From NCBI RefSeq assembly GCF_900105415.1, contig NZ_FNSM01000001.1, forward strand, positions 3,076,501 through 3,140,500: 64,000 bases of DNA, in the 5' to 3' direction. Position numbers and translations under genes: made by a program. Each line of letters starts with the position of its first letter. The stretch's first letter is position 1. A model generated the notes under the pieces. The model saw only the letters and a list, made by a program, of their open reading frames with translations, was not told the origin of the DNA and ran no database searches. The stretch is from Streptomyces sp. TLI_105 (GTDB lineage Bacteria; Actinomycetota; Actinomycetes; Streptomycetales; Streptomycetaceae). Below are positions 8,332 through 16,788 of this stretch, one piece after another.

Positions 8332-9473
8332 GCGCGAGGACCACGAGCGACCGGCGAGCCCTGCGGAGCGAGATCTGCCGTGACGAGGAGGAGTTCGGGC
8401 GGCTTTCGGCCGAGTGGACGGCGCTGTACGCGCGCTGCTCCTCCGCCACCCCCTTCCAGTCCCACTCCTGGCTGCACTCCTGGTGGCTCTCGTACGGCCG
8501 GGCCGGTGCGCTGCGGGTGGTGCTCGTACGACGGGAGGGCGGCGAGCTCGTCGCCGCCGCGCCCCTGATGCGGGCCCGCGGGCCGCTGCCCGTCCTCACC
8601 CAGCTCGGCGGCAGCATCACCGACTTCACGGACGTCCTCCTCGACGACGCCTGCCCGGAGGCGGCGCCCGCCCTCGCCGGGGCCCTCGCGCGGGCCGCCC
8701 GGGGCGCGGTCGTCGACCTGCGGGAGGTCCGGCCCGGGGCGGCCAGCGAGCGCGTCTTCGCCCACTGGCGCGGTCCGCGCCGCCGGCTGCCCGACTCGCT
8801 CTGCCTGGAGCTGCCCGCCGTCCCCATGGAGGGGCTCCTCGAACGGATCCCGTCCGGGAAGGCCCAGCGGGTCCGTGCCAAGCTGCGGAAGCTGGACGCG
8901 CTCGGCATCGACGCGCGCGTGGTGAGCGGCGAGGAGGTCCCCGCCGCCCTCGACCATCTCCTGAAGCTCCATCAGCTCCAGTGGCAGGGCCGGGGCGTGA
9001 CCGCCGAGCACACCAGCGAGCGGTTCGCCCAGCACCTCACCCGTGCCGTCCGGCCCATGGTCGAGCGCGGCGACGCGATGGTCACCGAGTTCCGGCTCGC
9101 CGGGGACGTGGTCGCCGCCGACCTGACCCTGATGTCCCCGCGGCTCGCGGGCGGCTACCTGTACGGCGCCGACCCGGCGCTGCGCGCCCGCAAGGTCGAC
9201 GTGGCGACGATGCTGCTCCGGCACGGGGCGCGCGAGACCAGCGCGGGCGGGCGGGCCACGCTCAGCATGCTGCGGGGCAGCGAGTCGTACAAGCAGCACT
9301 GGCGGCCCGAACCGGTGCGCAACCGCCGTCTGCTCCTCACCGGGCGCGGTACGGCCCCGCTCCTGTGGCTGCGCGCGGGCGCGGCCGACGCCCGCCGCTG
9401 GGCGGCCCGGCAGGCGCGGGAACGGGCCTGGGTGGGGCGGGTGCTCGGCCGCGGTGGCGGTGGCGGCGGATGA
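8328..9473 (+). CDS. CelD/BcsL-type GNAT acetyltransferase
   Basis: The GTG at 8328 overlaps the previous stop by 4 bp, giving 381 aa. The opening segment containing [20 protein letters not shown] and the later [33 protein letters not shown] region (a GNAT core near residues 262-295) match the Acetyltransf_6 (CelD/BcsL, FemAB-like) group that acylates cell-surface polysaccharides. As last gene of the operon it may decorate the repeat unit. The final codons run into a strong hairpin that acts as terminator. Exact acyl donor and acceptor are unknown; FemAB-like aminoacyl transfer is an alternative. Confidence 0.82.
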   Translation: MSARTTSDRRALRSEICRDEEEFGRLSAEWTALYARCSSATPFQSHSWLHSWWLSYGRAGALRVVLVRREGGELVAAAPLMRARGPLPVLTQLGGSITDFTDVLLDDACPEAAPALAGALARAARGAVVDLREVRPGAASERVFAHWRGPRRRLPDSLCLELPAVPMEGLLERIPSGKAQRVRAKLRKLDALGIDARVVSGEEVPAALDHLLKLHQLQWQGRGVTAEHTSERFAQHLTRAVRPMVERGDAMVTEFRLAGDVVAADLTLMSPRLAGGYLYGADPALRARKVDVATMLLRHGARETSAGGRATLSMLRGSESYKQHWRPEPVRNRRLLLTGRGTAPLLWLRAGAADARRWAARQARERAWVGRVLGRGGGGGG

Positions 9474-9491
9474 GCTCCGCCACCGCCACCG
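9452..9491. terminator. Bidirectional terminator between convergent genes
   Basis: A perfect 15-bp stem (CGGTGGCGGTGGCGG with its complement at 9477-9491) encloses a 10-nt loop. It overlaps the last codons and stop of the acetyltransferase gene and lies just before the stop of the convergent glycosidase gene. Confidence 0.8.
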
Positions 9492-9500
9492 TGAAGGGCG

Positions 9501-11063
9501 TCAGAAGGGCCAGACCTCCTTCAGGGTGTCCTTCCAGTCGAGGTCGACCTCGTCCTTCCAGTTGTCCTTCGGGACACAGACGGACCCACCGATCCAGTGC
9601 TCCACCCACGAGCCGAGGTCCACGGTCCAGCAGTCGGGCTTGGGTTCCGGCTTGGGCTCGGGCTTCGGTTCGGGCTTGGGTTCCGGCTTCGGTTCGGGCT
9701 TGGGTTCCGGCTTCGGCTCGGGCTTGGGTTCCGGCTTGGGTTCCGGCTTGGGCTCGGGCTTCGGCTCGGGCTTGGGTTCCGGCTTGGGTTCCGGCTTGGG
9801 CTCGGGCTTCGGCTCGGGCTTGGGTTCCGGCTTGGGTTCCGGCTTGGGCTCGGGCTTCGGCTCGGGCTTCGGCTCCGGCTCCGGCTTCGGTTCCGGCTTG
9901 GGTTCTGGCTTCGGCTCGGGCTTGGGTTCCGGCTTCGGCTCAGGCTCGGGCTCGGGCTTGGGTTCCGGCTTCGGCTCGGGCTTGGGTTCCGGCTTCGGCT
10001 CAGGCTTCGGCTCGGGCTTCGGCTCCGGTTCGGGGATCGTCGGGTCCGTCGGGAGTTGCGGCTCCGTGCCGTACAGCATCTGGCGGAACACCAGCGACGA
10101 CCGCGGGTTGTCGTCGCACTGCCAGACGCCGTGCGGGCAGTAGTCGGTGATCGTGTGGTACAGCGGCTTGTGCTGCCTCATCCATTCCAGCATGCGCCGC
10201 ATGTATTCCGGGTTGTCGCCGTTCCGGAAGAGCCCCCATTCGGGATAGGAGATCCGCTTCCCGTGCTCGGCGGCGAAATCGACCTGCTTCTGGAGCCCGT
10301 ACGGTTCGCTGACGTGCCGGTCGAAACTGCTTCCGGACGGCTGGTCGTACGAATCCATGCCGATGATGTCGACGACGTCGTCGCCCGGGTAGCACTCGGT
10401 CCACGGAATCGCGTCGAGGCCGCGGCTCGGATTGAAGTCGAAACGGAACTTCTGGCCCGGTACGGAACGCATCGCGGTGACGATCCGGTTCCAGTACTTC
10501 TTCCACGCCGTGGGATCGGGGGCGCACCGGTGGCTGTACGTGGTGCCGTTCATCTCCCAGCCGAGGACGACGACGGTGTCCCTGGCGCCCTGTTCGACGA
10601 GGCGTTCGGCGAGGGTCGCGAAGTGGTGGTCGTAGTACCCGGCGGCGCCGAGCTGGAGCTGGCGGCGGACCTGGCGGTCGGAGAGGCGGGCCTCATTGCG
10701 CTCCAGCATGGGCACGTTGAGGACGAACATGCGGTTGACGCGCTCGTTGCGCCAGTCGGCCCAGGCCTCCAGGAAGCCGGGGGTCCCCTCGATGTTCGAC
10801 CAGAGGTCGCCCGGGAGGTAGGTGTGGCCGACGCGGAGCTCGTGGCCGCCGAGCCAGCGTTCGAGCTGCCTGATGCGGGTGACGCCGAGCCTGCCCGAGT
10901 CGAGGAAGGCGCCCATGGCGCCGGCGGCGATCGGTCCGGGGTCCGTCGTCACGGATTCGGTGGCGTGGGCGGGGGAGGAGAGCACGGCTGAGCCCGAAGC
11001 GAGGAGACCGGCGGTGAACACCCCCAACCACATTCTCGATCTTCTCCGGGATGCAGATGCCAT
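9501..11063 (-). CDS. Secreted GH26-like glycosidase with PEPK-repeat tail
   Basis: The ATG at 11063 is chosen over a GTG at 11069 because GAAGGAG lies 5 bp ahead of it; the product is 520 aa. Residues 1-35 are a Sec signal peptide ending around SSPAHA. Residues 45-320 resemble the GH26 (beta-mannanase-type) TIM barrel: [10 protein letters not shown] supplies the likely acid/base Glu and [10 protein letters not shown] the likely nucleophile Glu. A tail of about 130 residues of Pro-Glu-Pro-Lys repeats follows. The protein ends with about 44 residues containing two Cys and several Trp ([14 protein letters not shown]), perhaps a binding or anchoring tip. It lies next to the glycan operon but on the other strand, and could trim the polymer. 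Substrate is unproven. Confidence 0.85.
   Translation of the reverse strand: MASASRRRSRMWLGVFTAGLLASGSAVLSSPAHATESVTTDPGPIAAGAMGAFLDSGRLGVTRIRQLERWLGGHELRVGHTYLPGDLWSNIEGTPGFLEAWADWRNERVNRMFVLNVPMLERNEARLSDRQVRRQLQLGAAGYYDHHFATLAERLVEQGARDTVVVLGWEMNGTTYSHRCAPDPTAWKKYWNRIVTAMRSVPGQKFRFDFNPSRGLDAIPWTECYPGDDVVDIIGMDSYDQPSGSSFDRHVSEPYGLQKQVDFAAEHGKRISYPEWGLFRNGDNPEYMRRMLEWMRQHKPLYHTITDYCPHGVWQCDDNPRSSLVFRQMLYGTEPQLPTDPTIPEPEPKPEPKPEPKPEPKPEPKPEPKPEPEPEPKPEPKPEPKPEPKPEPKPEPEPKPEPKPEPKPEPKPEPKPEPKPEPKPEPKPEPKPEPKPEPKPEPKPEPKPEPKPEPKPEPKPEPKPEPKPEPKPEPKPDCWTVDLGSWVEHWIGGSVCVPKDNWKDEVDLDWKDTLKEVWPF
9634..10036 (-). repeat. 12-bp/48-bp tandem repeat encoding PEPK units
   Basis: About 33 copies of a 12-bp unit (GGCTTGGGTTCC on the + strand and variants) encode Pro-Glu-Pro-Lys on the - strand. 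A 48-bp higher-order unit of four 12-mers repeats three times without change at 9721-9768, 9769-9816 and 9817-9864. Such arrays are prone to replication slippage. Confidence 0.97.
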
Positions 11064-11155
11064 GGCCACTCCTTCACGTCGTACGCCATTTGATGATCCG
11101 TCAATCCGATGTTCCGAAAGTATTCCTAATGGGCCGACCGTGAACTCGGCCTCCC

Positions 11156-12529
11156 ATGATCAGTAGTCCATTAGAGGATTTCATCGCCCAGTTGGGGCAC
11201 CGAGATGAAGGGCATGCCGTGCCGCGCCGTCAGCGTTTCGACACCAGCGTCCCCGCCGTCCTCGTACGGCTCGACCGGAACCCTTTCCATCACGGCACCC
11301 TCGGCGCCGCGCGGTCGCTGGGACGGGCGGGGATTCCGGTCCACGCCGTCGTCGAATCGAGCGCCAGTCCGGTCGCCCGCTCCCGCCATCTCCGCTCGGT
11401 CCGCGTACGCCCCGGGACCGACTCCGCCGCCGAGCTCGCCGAGCTCCTGACCCGCATCGCGGACGAGATCACCGACGACCCGTCACATCCCGTCCTCGCC
11501 GTGCCGCTGGACGACGTCAGCGCCCTCGCCCTGGCCGGCCGCCGCTCCGCACTCGCCCCGCGCCTCCTGCTGCCCGAGCAGACCGAGGAGCAGCTGCTGA
11601 AGGTCGCGGACAAGGCGGAACTCGCCGAGACCTGCGCGGGCCTGGGCCTGCCCCACCCCCGTACCGAGCTCCCCGACGACGCCGACGAGGCCGCCGCCAT
11701 GGCGTGGTCGCTCGGCCTTCCGGTCGTCGCCAAGTGGAGCCGCCCGTGGCTGCTGCCGGCCGGCGGCGGGCTGCGGAGCACCTCGATCGTGCGCTCGCCG
11801 GCCGAGGTGCGGGAGCTGTACGCCCGCACGCCGGAGGCCGGCAGCCGGCTGCTGCTCCAGGAGCTGCTGCCGGCGGGCCGGGACCTCGACTGGTTCTTCC
11901 ACGGGTACGTGGACTCCACGGGCCGCTGCGCGCCGGGGGCGACCGGGCGCAAGGAGCGCTCCTGGCCGGACGGGGCCGGGCTCACGGCCTCCGGCCGCTG
12001 GACGGTGAACCCGACCGTCGAGCGGACGGCCCGCGACCTCCTCGACGCGCTGGACTACCGGGGCGTGTGCGACCTGGACTTCCGGCTGAACAGGGCGACC
12101 GGCGCGTACCACCTGCTCGACTTCAACCCCCGGCCCGGCGCCCAGTTCCGGCTCTTCACCGACCCGGACGGCCTGGACGTGGTCCGGGCGCTGCACCTGG
12201 ACCTCACCGGCCGCCCCGTGCCGCCGCTCTCCCCCGTGTACGGCCGCCGGTTCCTGGTCGAGAACTACGCGGCGCTCTCGCTGCTCGCCTCCCCGCGCCG
12301 CCGGTACGCCCCCGAGCCCGGCGCGGCCCGGGGCCGGACCGAGTGCGCCTGGTTCGCGGCCGACGATCCCGCGCCCGCGCTCGCGATGGGCCGCGCCTGG
12401 CTGGCGCACCTGCTGCGCAAGGCCCTCGTCGCGCTCCGCCGGGCGCTCGCGTCCCGCCGTACGCCCCCGGACGCCACCGCCGCGGCGCCGCCGGCCCGCA
12501 CCTCCGTCGACCAGCTCACCCCACGATGA
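11156..12529 (+). CDS. ATP-grasp domain enzyme
   Basis: Encodes 457 aa from ATG 11156. An N-terminal nucleotide-binding-like half (about residues 22-120) is followed by an ATP-grasp core. The core has a lysine-containing strand [14 protein letters not shown] (near 186), [20 protein letters not shown] (near 238) and the Mg-binding strand [14 protein letters not shown] (near 321). Such enzymes form a carboxylate-amine bond through an acyl-phosphate. The overall shape resembles D-aspartate ligase or carboxylate-amine ligases of surface or peptide natural-product loci. The basic C-terminal 50 residues are not part of the catalytic core. The ATGA overlap with the next gene implies joint action. 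The substrate cannot be inferred. Confidence 0.85.
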   Translation: MISSPLEDFIAQLGHRDEGHAVPRRQRFDTSVPAVLVRLDRNPFHHGTLGAARSLGRAGIPVHAVVESSASPVARSRHLRSVRVRPGTDSAAELAELLTRIADEITDDPSHPVLAVPLDDVSALALAGRRSALAPRLLLPEQTEEQLLKVADKAELAETCAGLGLPHPRTELPDDADEAAAMAWSLGLPVVAKWSRPWLLPAGGGLRSTSIVRSPAEVRELYARTPEAGSRLLLQELLPAGRDLDWFFHGYVDSTGRCAPGATGRKERSWPDGAGLTASGRWTVNPTVERTARDLLDALDYRGVCDLDFRLNRATGAYHLLDFNPRPGAQFRLFTDPDGLDVVRALHLDLTGRPVPPLSPVYGRRFLVENYAALSLLASPRRRYAPEPGAARGRTECAWFAADDPAPALAMGRAWLAHLLRKALVALRRALASRRTPPDATAAAPPARTSVDQLTPR

Positions 12530-13806
12530 ACGCGGAAGGCACGATGTCGAAGCCGATGTACGACCTGGTGGTGGTCGGGGCCGGACCCTACGGCCTGTCC
12601 GTGGCCGCCCACGCCGCCGTCCACGGACTGCGCCTGAGGACCTTCGGCCGCTCGATGGAGTCCTGGCACGCCATGCCCTCCGGGATGTTCCTGAAGTCGG
12701 AGCCCTGGGCCTCCCACCTCTCCGACCCGGAGGGGGTGTACGGCCTCGACGCCTACGCGGCGGCCAGGGGCGTGCGCGCCGAGCACGGCGTGCCCCTCCC
12801 GGTGGACTTCTTCGCCGCGTACGGCGACTGGTTCGCCCGGCAGGCCGTGCCCGTCCTCGACGAGCGGCTCATCGGCTCGGTCGCGCCCGCCGCCGGGGGC
12901 TTCGAGCTGCGCACCGAGGACGGCGAGTCGCTGCGCGCCCGGACGGTGGCGCTCGCCGTCGGAGTCCTGCCGTTCATCGAGCTCCCCGACCCCCTGCGGG
13001 GGCTGCCCCGGCGGTACGTCACCCACTCCAGCCACCACGGCGAGCTCGACGGCTTCGCCGGCCGGGACGTCACCGTCGTCGGGGCCGGCCAGGCGGCCCT
13101 GGAGACCGCCGCGCTCCTCACCGAGCGGGGCGCCGCCGCCGTACGGATCGTCGCGCGGGCCGGCCGGCTGAACTGGAACACCCTGCCGCCGGCCCTCGAC
13201 CGCGGCCTGTGGCCCTCGCTGCGCTCCCCGCACACGGGACTCGGCTGCGGCTGGCGGAACAGGCTGTACGCGGACGCTCCCGGGATCTTCCGGCGGCTGC
13301 CGGCCGCCACCCGGCAGCGGATCTTCGACCAGGCGCTCGGCCCGGCGGGCGCCTGGTGGCTCCGCGAGCGGTTCGCGGCGGTCGGCGACGTCCGCCTCGG
13401 GCACCGGATCACCTCGGCGACGGCGACCGGGGACGAGCGGCTCCGGCTCGACGTGGCGGGCCCGGACGGGACGACCGCCCTGGAGACGGACCACGTGATC
13501 GCGGCCACCGGCTTCACCCCGAGCCTCGACCGGGCCGGGGTCCTCTCCCCCGCGCTGCGCGGGGCGCTGCGCAGGGTCGGTGCGGGCGGCGCCCCGGAGG
13601 TCGGCGGCCTCTTCGAGTCCTCCTGGCCGGGCCTCTTCCTCGCCGGTCTGCTCACGGCGCCTTCGTACGGTCCGTCGATGCGGTTCGTCCTGGGCGCCGA
13701 GTACACGGCGGGACGCCTGGTGAAGGGGGTCCGGCAGCGGCTGCGGGCGGGCGCCGGCGCCCCGGGCCGGCCGCGTACGGGCGGGAGGGCGCCGGTCCCG
13801 GCATGA
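12526..13806 (+). CDS. FAD/NAD(P)-binding oxidoreductase
   Basis: Encodes 426 aa if translation begins at the ATGA overlap (12526). A start at ATG 12544 has a better ribosome-binding sequence (GGAAGG) and would shorten it by six residues. The N terminus carries an FAD-binding VVVGAGPYGLSVAAHA motif, and a second dinucleotide fold VTVVGAGQAALETAALL lies near residue 182. The ATGFTPS segment near 328 is the ATG-type motif of flavin monooxygenase/reductase folds. It resembles lysine/ornithine N-monooxygenase-like and FMO-like proteins. Coupling to the ATP-grasp gene suggests they modify the same small molecule or glycan substituent. Confidence 0.85.
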   Translation: MNAEGTMSKPMYDLVVVGAGPYGLSVAAHAAVHGLRLRTFGRSMESWHAMPSGMFLKSEPWASHLSDPEGVYGLDAYAAARGVRAEHGVPLPVDFFAAYGDWFARQAVPVLDERLIGSVAPAAGGFELRTEDGESLRARTVALAVGVLPFIELPDPLRGLPRRYVTHSSHHGELDGFAGRDVTVVGAGQAALETAALLTERGAAAVRIVARAGRLNWNTLPPALDRGLWPSLRSPHTGLGCGWRNRLYADAPGIFRRLPAATRQRIFDQALGPAGAWWLRERFAAVGDVRLGHRITSATATGDERLRLDVAGPDGTTALETDHVIAATGFTPSLDRAGVLSPALRGALRRVGAGGAPEVGGLFESSWPGLFLAGLLTAPSYGPSMRFVLGAEYTAGRLVKGVRQRLRAGAGAPGRPRTGGRAPVPA

Positions 13807-13854
13807 CGGAGGGCCGGCCCCGGGAGCGGACGCTCTCCGGAACCGGCCCTCCGT
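13806..13854. terminator. Bidirectional terminator
   Basis: A 12-bp stem (ACGGAGGGCCGG at 13806-13817 and its complement at 13843-13854) begins at the oxidoreductase stop codon and faces the convergent chaplin gene. Confidence 0.75.
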
Positions 13855-13873
13855 GCCTGCGGTGTGCCGGGGC

Positions 13874-14107
13874 TCAGACGTTGATGCAGGTGTTGCCGGC
13901 GGCCGGGTTCAGCGCGCCGATGACGTTCACGCTGTTGCCGCAGACGTTGATCGGGATGTGGATCGGGATCTGGACGACGTTCCCGGAGAGGACGCCCGGC
14001 GAACCGACGGCCAGACCCTCCGCCTCCGCGTCCGCGAAGGCGGGGGACGCCACACCCATGGCCATGATGATTCCGGCGACGACGGCTGCGGCCTTCTTAC
14101 AGTTCAT
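13874..14107 (-). CDS. chp: Short chaplin
   Basis: This 77-aa secreted protein starts at ATG 14107, behind AAAGGA. The signal peptide ends at SPAFA (residue 25). The mature part is one chaplin domain: GLAVGSPGVLSGNVVQIPIH, then a conserved Cys pair (Cys56, Cys74) and the ISGNxV-like core. Chaplins are amphipathic proteins that assemble into amyloid fibrils and lower surface tension so aerial hyphae can emerge. No LAXTG sorting signal is present, so it is one of the short, non-anchored class. Rodlin genes, whose products order chaplin fibrils, follow directly. Which chaplin it is (for example ChpE, ChpG or ChpH type) is not decided. Confidence 0.93.
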   Translation of the reverse strand: MNCKKAAAVVAGIIMAMGVASPAFADAEAEGLAVGSPGVLSGNVVQIPIHIPINVCGNSVNVIGALNPAAGNTCINV

Positions 14108-14231
14108 TTCGTCTGGATCCTTTCCTCGGCGGAATACATTTCCGCTGCACACGACACAACGAACATGCCGCACAAAGGAAACCGGAATAACGCCGACACC
14201 TTCTCTTTCACTCCATTGCCCGCACGGGACG

Positions 14232-14265
14232 GGGCCGGAGGGAACGCGTTCGTTCCCTCCGGCCC
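14232..14265 (-). terminator. Rodlin gene terminator
   Basis: A perfect 15-bp stem (14232-14246 with 14251-14265) and CGTT loop sits 18 bp beyond the stop of the leftward rodlin gene. Confidence 0.8.
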
Positions 14266-14283
14266 TGTCGTGCGCGAAACGGA

Positions 14284-14697
14284 TCAGCCGTTGTAGGCGC
14301 CGTTCCCGGAGAGGACCGGGATGTCGTCGACGAGGTGCGACAGCGGCTCGTCGCCCTTGGCCTGGGTGGAGTTCTCCGCGCACTGCTGGTTCTGCGGGTT
14401 GGACAGGACGTTGATGTCCTGGACGGCGACCGGGACGAGGATACCGACGATCGAACCGGCGTTGGCCTTGGCCGGCAGACCGATGCAGAGCTTGTTCAGC
14501 GAGCCCTGGACGGCCTGGAGCTGCGGGCTCATGTTGCCGTGGGTCTCGGAGTTGCCGAACGACTCGTGCGCGCCGTTGCCGCTGAGCGAGGTCGTACCGC
14601 CGTCGTCGGCGATGGCGAGCGCCGGAGAGGCCGCCGCAGCGGAAGCGCCGACAACAGAGGCCGTCACAGCGGCGGCCGCCATAATCTTCTTGATCAC
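14284..14697 (-). CDS. rdl: Rodlin 1 (leftward)
   Basis: Encodes 137 aa from GTG 14697, with CAGGAAC upstream. The signal peptide ends at ASPALA (about residue 28). The mature protein has the rodlin pattern: [43 protein letters not shown] and [21 protein letters not shown]. Rodlins pack chaplin fibrils into the paired-rod (rodlet) layer on aerial hyphae and spores. It differs from the other two copies at many positions, so it is the diverged member. It is divergent from rodlin 2, as in the S. coelicolor rdlA/rdlB pair; which of the two it corresponds to was not resolved. Confidence 0.95.
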   Translation of the reverse strand: MIKKIMAAAAVTASVVGASAAAASPALAIADDGGTTSLSGNGAHESFGNSETHGNMSPQLQAVQGSLNKLCIGLPAKANAGSIVGILVPVAVQDINVLSNPQNQQCAENSTQAKGDEPLSHLVDDIPVLSGNGAYNG

Positions 14698-14746
14698 GGT
14701 GATTCCGTTCCTGTTCCCACCAATCGACCTGATTGATGCGACGGGA

Positions 14747-14774
14747 TCAACTGCGGTCGCGGGCTTTGGTTCCG
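14747..14774 (-). promoter_or_regulatory. Sigma-BldN-like promoter of rodlin 1
   Basis: Read on the - strand it is CGGAACC, 15 nt, AGTTGA, with the -10-like element 50 bp before the start codon. The same arrangement precedes the other two rodlin genes. Confidence 0.72.
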
Positions 14775-14843
14775 GCGCTTCACTCGTTCGACTGCGTCCG
14801 CGTTTCGCGCTGTCGCGCGCGCTCCGCCAAGAGGGTGACACAG

Positions 14844-14872
14844 CGGAACCCCCACCTCCGAAGGCCTGTTGA
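14844..14872 (+). promoter_or_regulatory. Sigma-BldN-like promoter of rodlin 2
   Basis: CGGAACC at 14844-14850, a 16-nt spacer and TGTTGA at 14867-14872, 44 bp upstream of the GTG start. As recalled, sigma-BldN promoters have a CGTAAC-like -35 and a CGTTGA-like -10 and drive chaplin and rodlin genes. Confidence 0.72.
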
Positions 14873-14916
14873 TCAGGTCGCTCCCTGCACGGAGCCGGTT
14901 CTAGAAGGGAACTCCC

Positions 14917-15327
14917 GTGATCAAGAAGGTTATGGCCACCGCGGCCGCAGCCGTCTCCATCGTCGGCGCCAGCGCCGCCGTGGCCACCCCCGCCCTCGCC
15001 ACCGCCAACGACGGCGGCACCACGTCGCTGTCGGGCAACGGTGCGCACCAGGAGTTCGGCAACTCCAAGACCTACGGCAACATGAGCCCGCAGATGGCGC
15101 TCGTCCAGGGCTCCCTGAACAAGCCCTGCATCGGCCTGCCGGCCAAGGTCAACGCCGGTTCGATCATCGGCCTCATCCCGATCGCCGTCCAGGACATCAA
15201 CGTCCTGTCGTCCCCGCAGAACCAGCAGTGCACCGAGAACTCCACCCAGGCCAAGGGTGACGAGGCTCTGTCGCACATCCTGGACGACATCCCGGTCCTC
15301 TCGGGCAACGGCGTCGGCAACAGCTGA
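14917..15327 (+). CDS. rdl: Rodlin 2 (rightward)
   Basis: Encodes 136 aa from GTG 14917, with GAAGGGA 6-7 bp ahead. The signal peptide ends near TPALA (about residue 28). The mature part carries the rodlin motifs [37 protein letters not shown], and a terminal PVLSGNG segment; its Cys residues match those of rodlin 1. It is divergent from rodlin 1 across about 219 bp that holds both promoters. It is almost identical in its mature half to rodlin 3, about 1.5 kb downstream, while the signal peptides differ. Confidence 0.95.
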   Translation: MIKKVMATAAAAVSIVGASAAVATPALATANDGGTTSLSGNGAHQEFGNSKTYGNMSPQMALVQGSLNKPCIGLPAKVNAGSIIGLIPIAVQDINVLSSPQNQQCTENSTQAKGDEALSHILDDIPVLSGNGVGNS

Positions 15328-15360
15328 CGTACCGCCTGAGCGCGACGACGTTCACACGTC

Positions 15361-15386
15361 AGGGGCCGCCCTCCGGGGCGGCCCCT
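15361..15386 (+). terminator. Rodlin 2 terminator
   Basis: A perfect 10-bp stem (AGGGGCCGCC with GGCGGCCCCT) and 6-nt loop, followed by TT, lies 34 bp after the rodlin 2 stop. Confidence 0.82.
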
Positions 15387-15405
15387 TTCGTCTACCGGGT
15401 CGGGT

Positions 15406-15612
15406 CTACCAGGTCGGCCAGACCGGCGTCGCCATCAGGCGCTCCCACTCCCGGTCGGGCATCCCCGGCACCGCCCGTCCCGCCTGCACCCACTGCGCGA
15501 CCAGCTCGGAATAGACGGGGAACGGATCGCTGTCCGCCGGGGACGGGTCACTCACATATCGGCTCTTCGGAATGAAGGCCATCCGTTCCCATTTTCCGGG
15601 ACCCGGCGCCAT
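15406..15612 (-). CDS. 68-aa hypothetical protein
   Basis: The ATG at 15612 has an excellent GGAAGGAG ribosome-binding site 5 bp ahead, so it is preferred to a longer reading starting at 15660. The product is a small soluble protein rich in Pro, Trp and charged residues (KWERMAFIPKSRYVSDP, later PDREWERLMATPVWPTW), without signal peptide or membrane helix. The family is not recognised. It lies between rodlin 2 and the LCP gene, reading opposite to both, and shares its upstream region with the LCP gene. Confidence 0.68.
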   Translation of the reverse strand: MAPGPGKWERMAFIPKSRYVSDPSPADSDPFPVYSELVAQWVQAGRAVPGMPDREWERLMATPVWPTW

Positions 15613-15729
15613 TTTCGCTCCTTCCGCTGCGATTCCCGCATCATTACACAGGCGCCGCAAGAGAGTGATTCGTCCTGTTCATGTCGCGTCGCGTACCTGT
15701 GTGCGAGCGGGTCGAAATACGGTGCGGAC

Positions 15730-16770
15730 ATGAAATTCCCGCGTCCACGGCTGTCCCGGCGTCCGTTGCTCGCCGCGGCGGCCCTCGCCACCCTCTCCGC
15801 CCTCGCTCCCGGCGCCCTCGCCCTCGCCCCCACCGGCCTCCCGGCCCCCGAGAAGGGGCTGAACCTGCTCGTCGTCGGCATCGACAGCCGCAAGGGCGTC
15901 ACCCCGGAGGAGAAGGAGCGCTTCCACCTCGGCGGGAAGGAGTGCGACTGCACGGACGTGATGATGCTCGTGCACGTCTCGGCGGCGAACGACCGGGTCG
16001 AGGTCGTGAGCCTGCCGCGCGACTCCCTCGCCTCCTTCCCGGCGGGGCACCGCGACCGGCGCACCGGGAAGACGCACGCCGCCCACCAGGCGAAGATCAA
16101 CAACGCCTGGGCGGAGGGCGGCTCCGCGTTCGCCGTGGAGACCGTCGAGTCGATGACCGGACTGCCCGTCCACCGCTACCTGGAGATCGACTTCCGGCGC
16201 TTCATGGACACCGTGGACCGCGTCGACGGCGGCGTCCCGGTCTGTACGGCGCAGCCGCTCAAGGACCCGTCCACCGGCATCGACCTCCAGCCCGGGACCA
16301 AATGGGTCGCAGGCGGCGAGGCACTCCAGTACGTACGGTCCCGGAAGGCCGACGGGCAGATGGACTTCGGCCGCATCCGGAAGCAGCAGCAGTTCGTCGT
16401 GAACACCCTGCACCGGCTCCACGACGGCATCCTCGACGACCCGGAGCGGCTGAAGGACTTCGCGGCGACCCTGCGCGGGACGGCGGCGGCCGAGCGGGGG
16501 ATCTCCGGGGCGGAGCTGCTGACGCTCGCCGCGCACCTGCGGGACCTGCCCCCGGAGCGCATGGAGTTCGCGACCGTGCCCATCCGGGGCTTCAACCCGG
16601 ACATCGAGGGCGTCGGCTCCACGCTCGCCTGGGACGAGGAGGGGGCGGCGGAGGTCTTCGGGCGGCTGGCCGAGGACCGGCCGCTGCCCGCCGCCGGGGC
16701 CGTCACGCCGAGCCAGATCCCGGCGGCCGTGTACCGGCCGGCCGAGGGATCCTCGCTCATCTGCCCGTAG
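15730..16770 (+). CDS. LytR-CpsA-Psr (LCP) family cell-wall glycopolymer transferase
   Basis: Encodes 346 aa from ATG 15730. A basic N terminus with one hydrophobic segment (residues 12-33) acts as signal anchor or signal peptide. The LCP domain follows with its phosphate and metal-binding landmarks: LLVVGIDSR (46-54), SLPRDS (94-99), KINNAW (near 119), a DTVDRVDGG segment (near 160) and ALQYVRSR with DFGRIRKQQQF (near 197-222). LCP enzymes move glycopolymers from undecaprenyl phosphate to peptidoglycan or other acceptors. It could attach the polymer made by the cluster at 1-9473, but it is separated from that cluster by the chaplin/rodlin island. That link is inference. Confidence 0.9.
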   Translation: MKFPRPRLSRRPLLAAAALATLSALAPGALALAPTGLPAPEKGLNLLVVGIDSRKGVTPEEKERFHLGGKECDCTDVMMLVHVSAANDRVEVVSLPRDSLASFPAGHRDRRTGKTHAAHQAKINNAWAEGGSAFAVETVESMTGLPVHRYLEIDFRRFMDTVDRVDGGVPVCTAQPLKDPSTGIDLQPGTKWVAGGEALQYVRSRKADGQMDFGRIRKQQQFVVNTLHRLHDGILDDPERLKDFAATLRGTAAAERGISGAELLTLAAHLRDLPPERMEFATVPIRGFNPDIEGVGSTLAWDEEGAAEVFGRLAEDRPLPAAGAVTPSQIPAAVYRPAEGSSLICP

Positions 16771-16788
16771 TCCGTCCGGTGGACTTCC

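Noticed and set aside
9634..10036. CRISPR-like regular repeats
   Set aside because: Units are only 12 or 48 bp without unique spacers and encode PEPK in a real gene.
9454..10143. A + strand open frame full of Gly-Ser-Gly-Leu/Phe repeats
   Set aside because: It is the antisense reading of the PEPK array; the - strand protein has a signal peptide, catalytic motifs and a ribosome-binding site.
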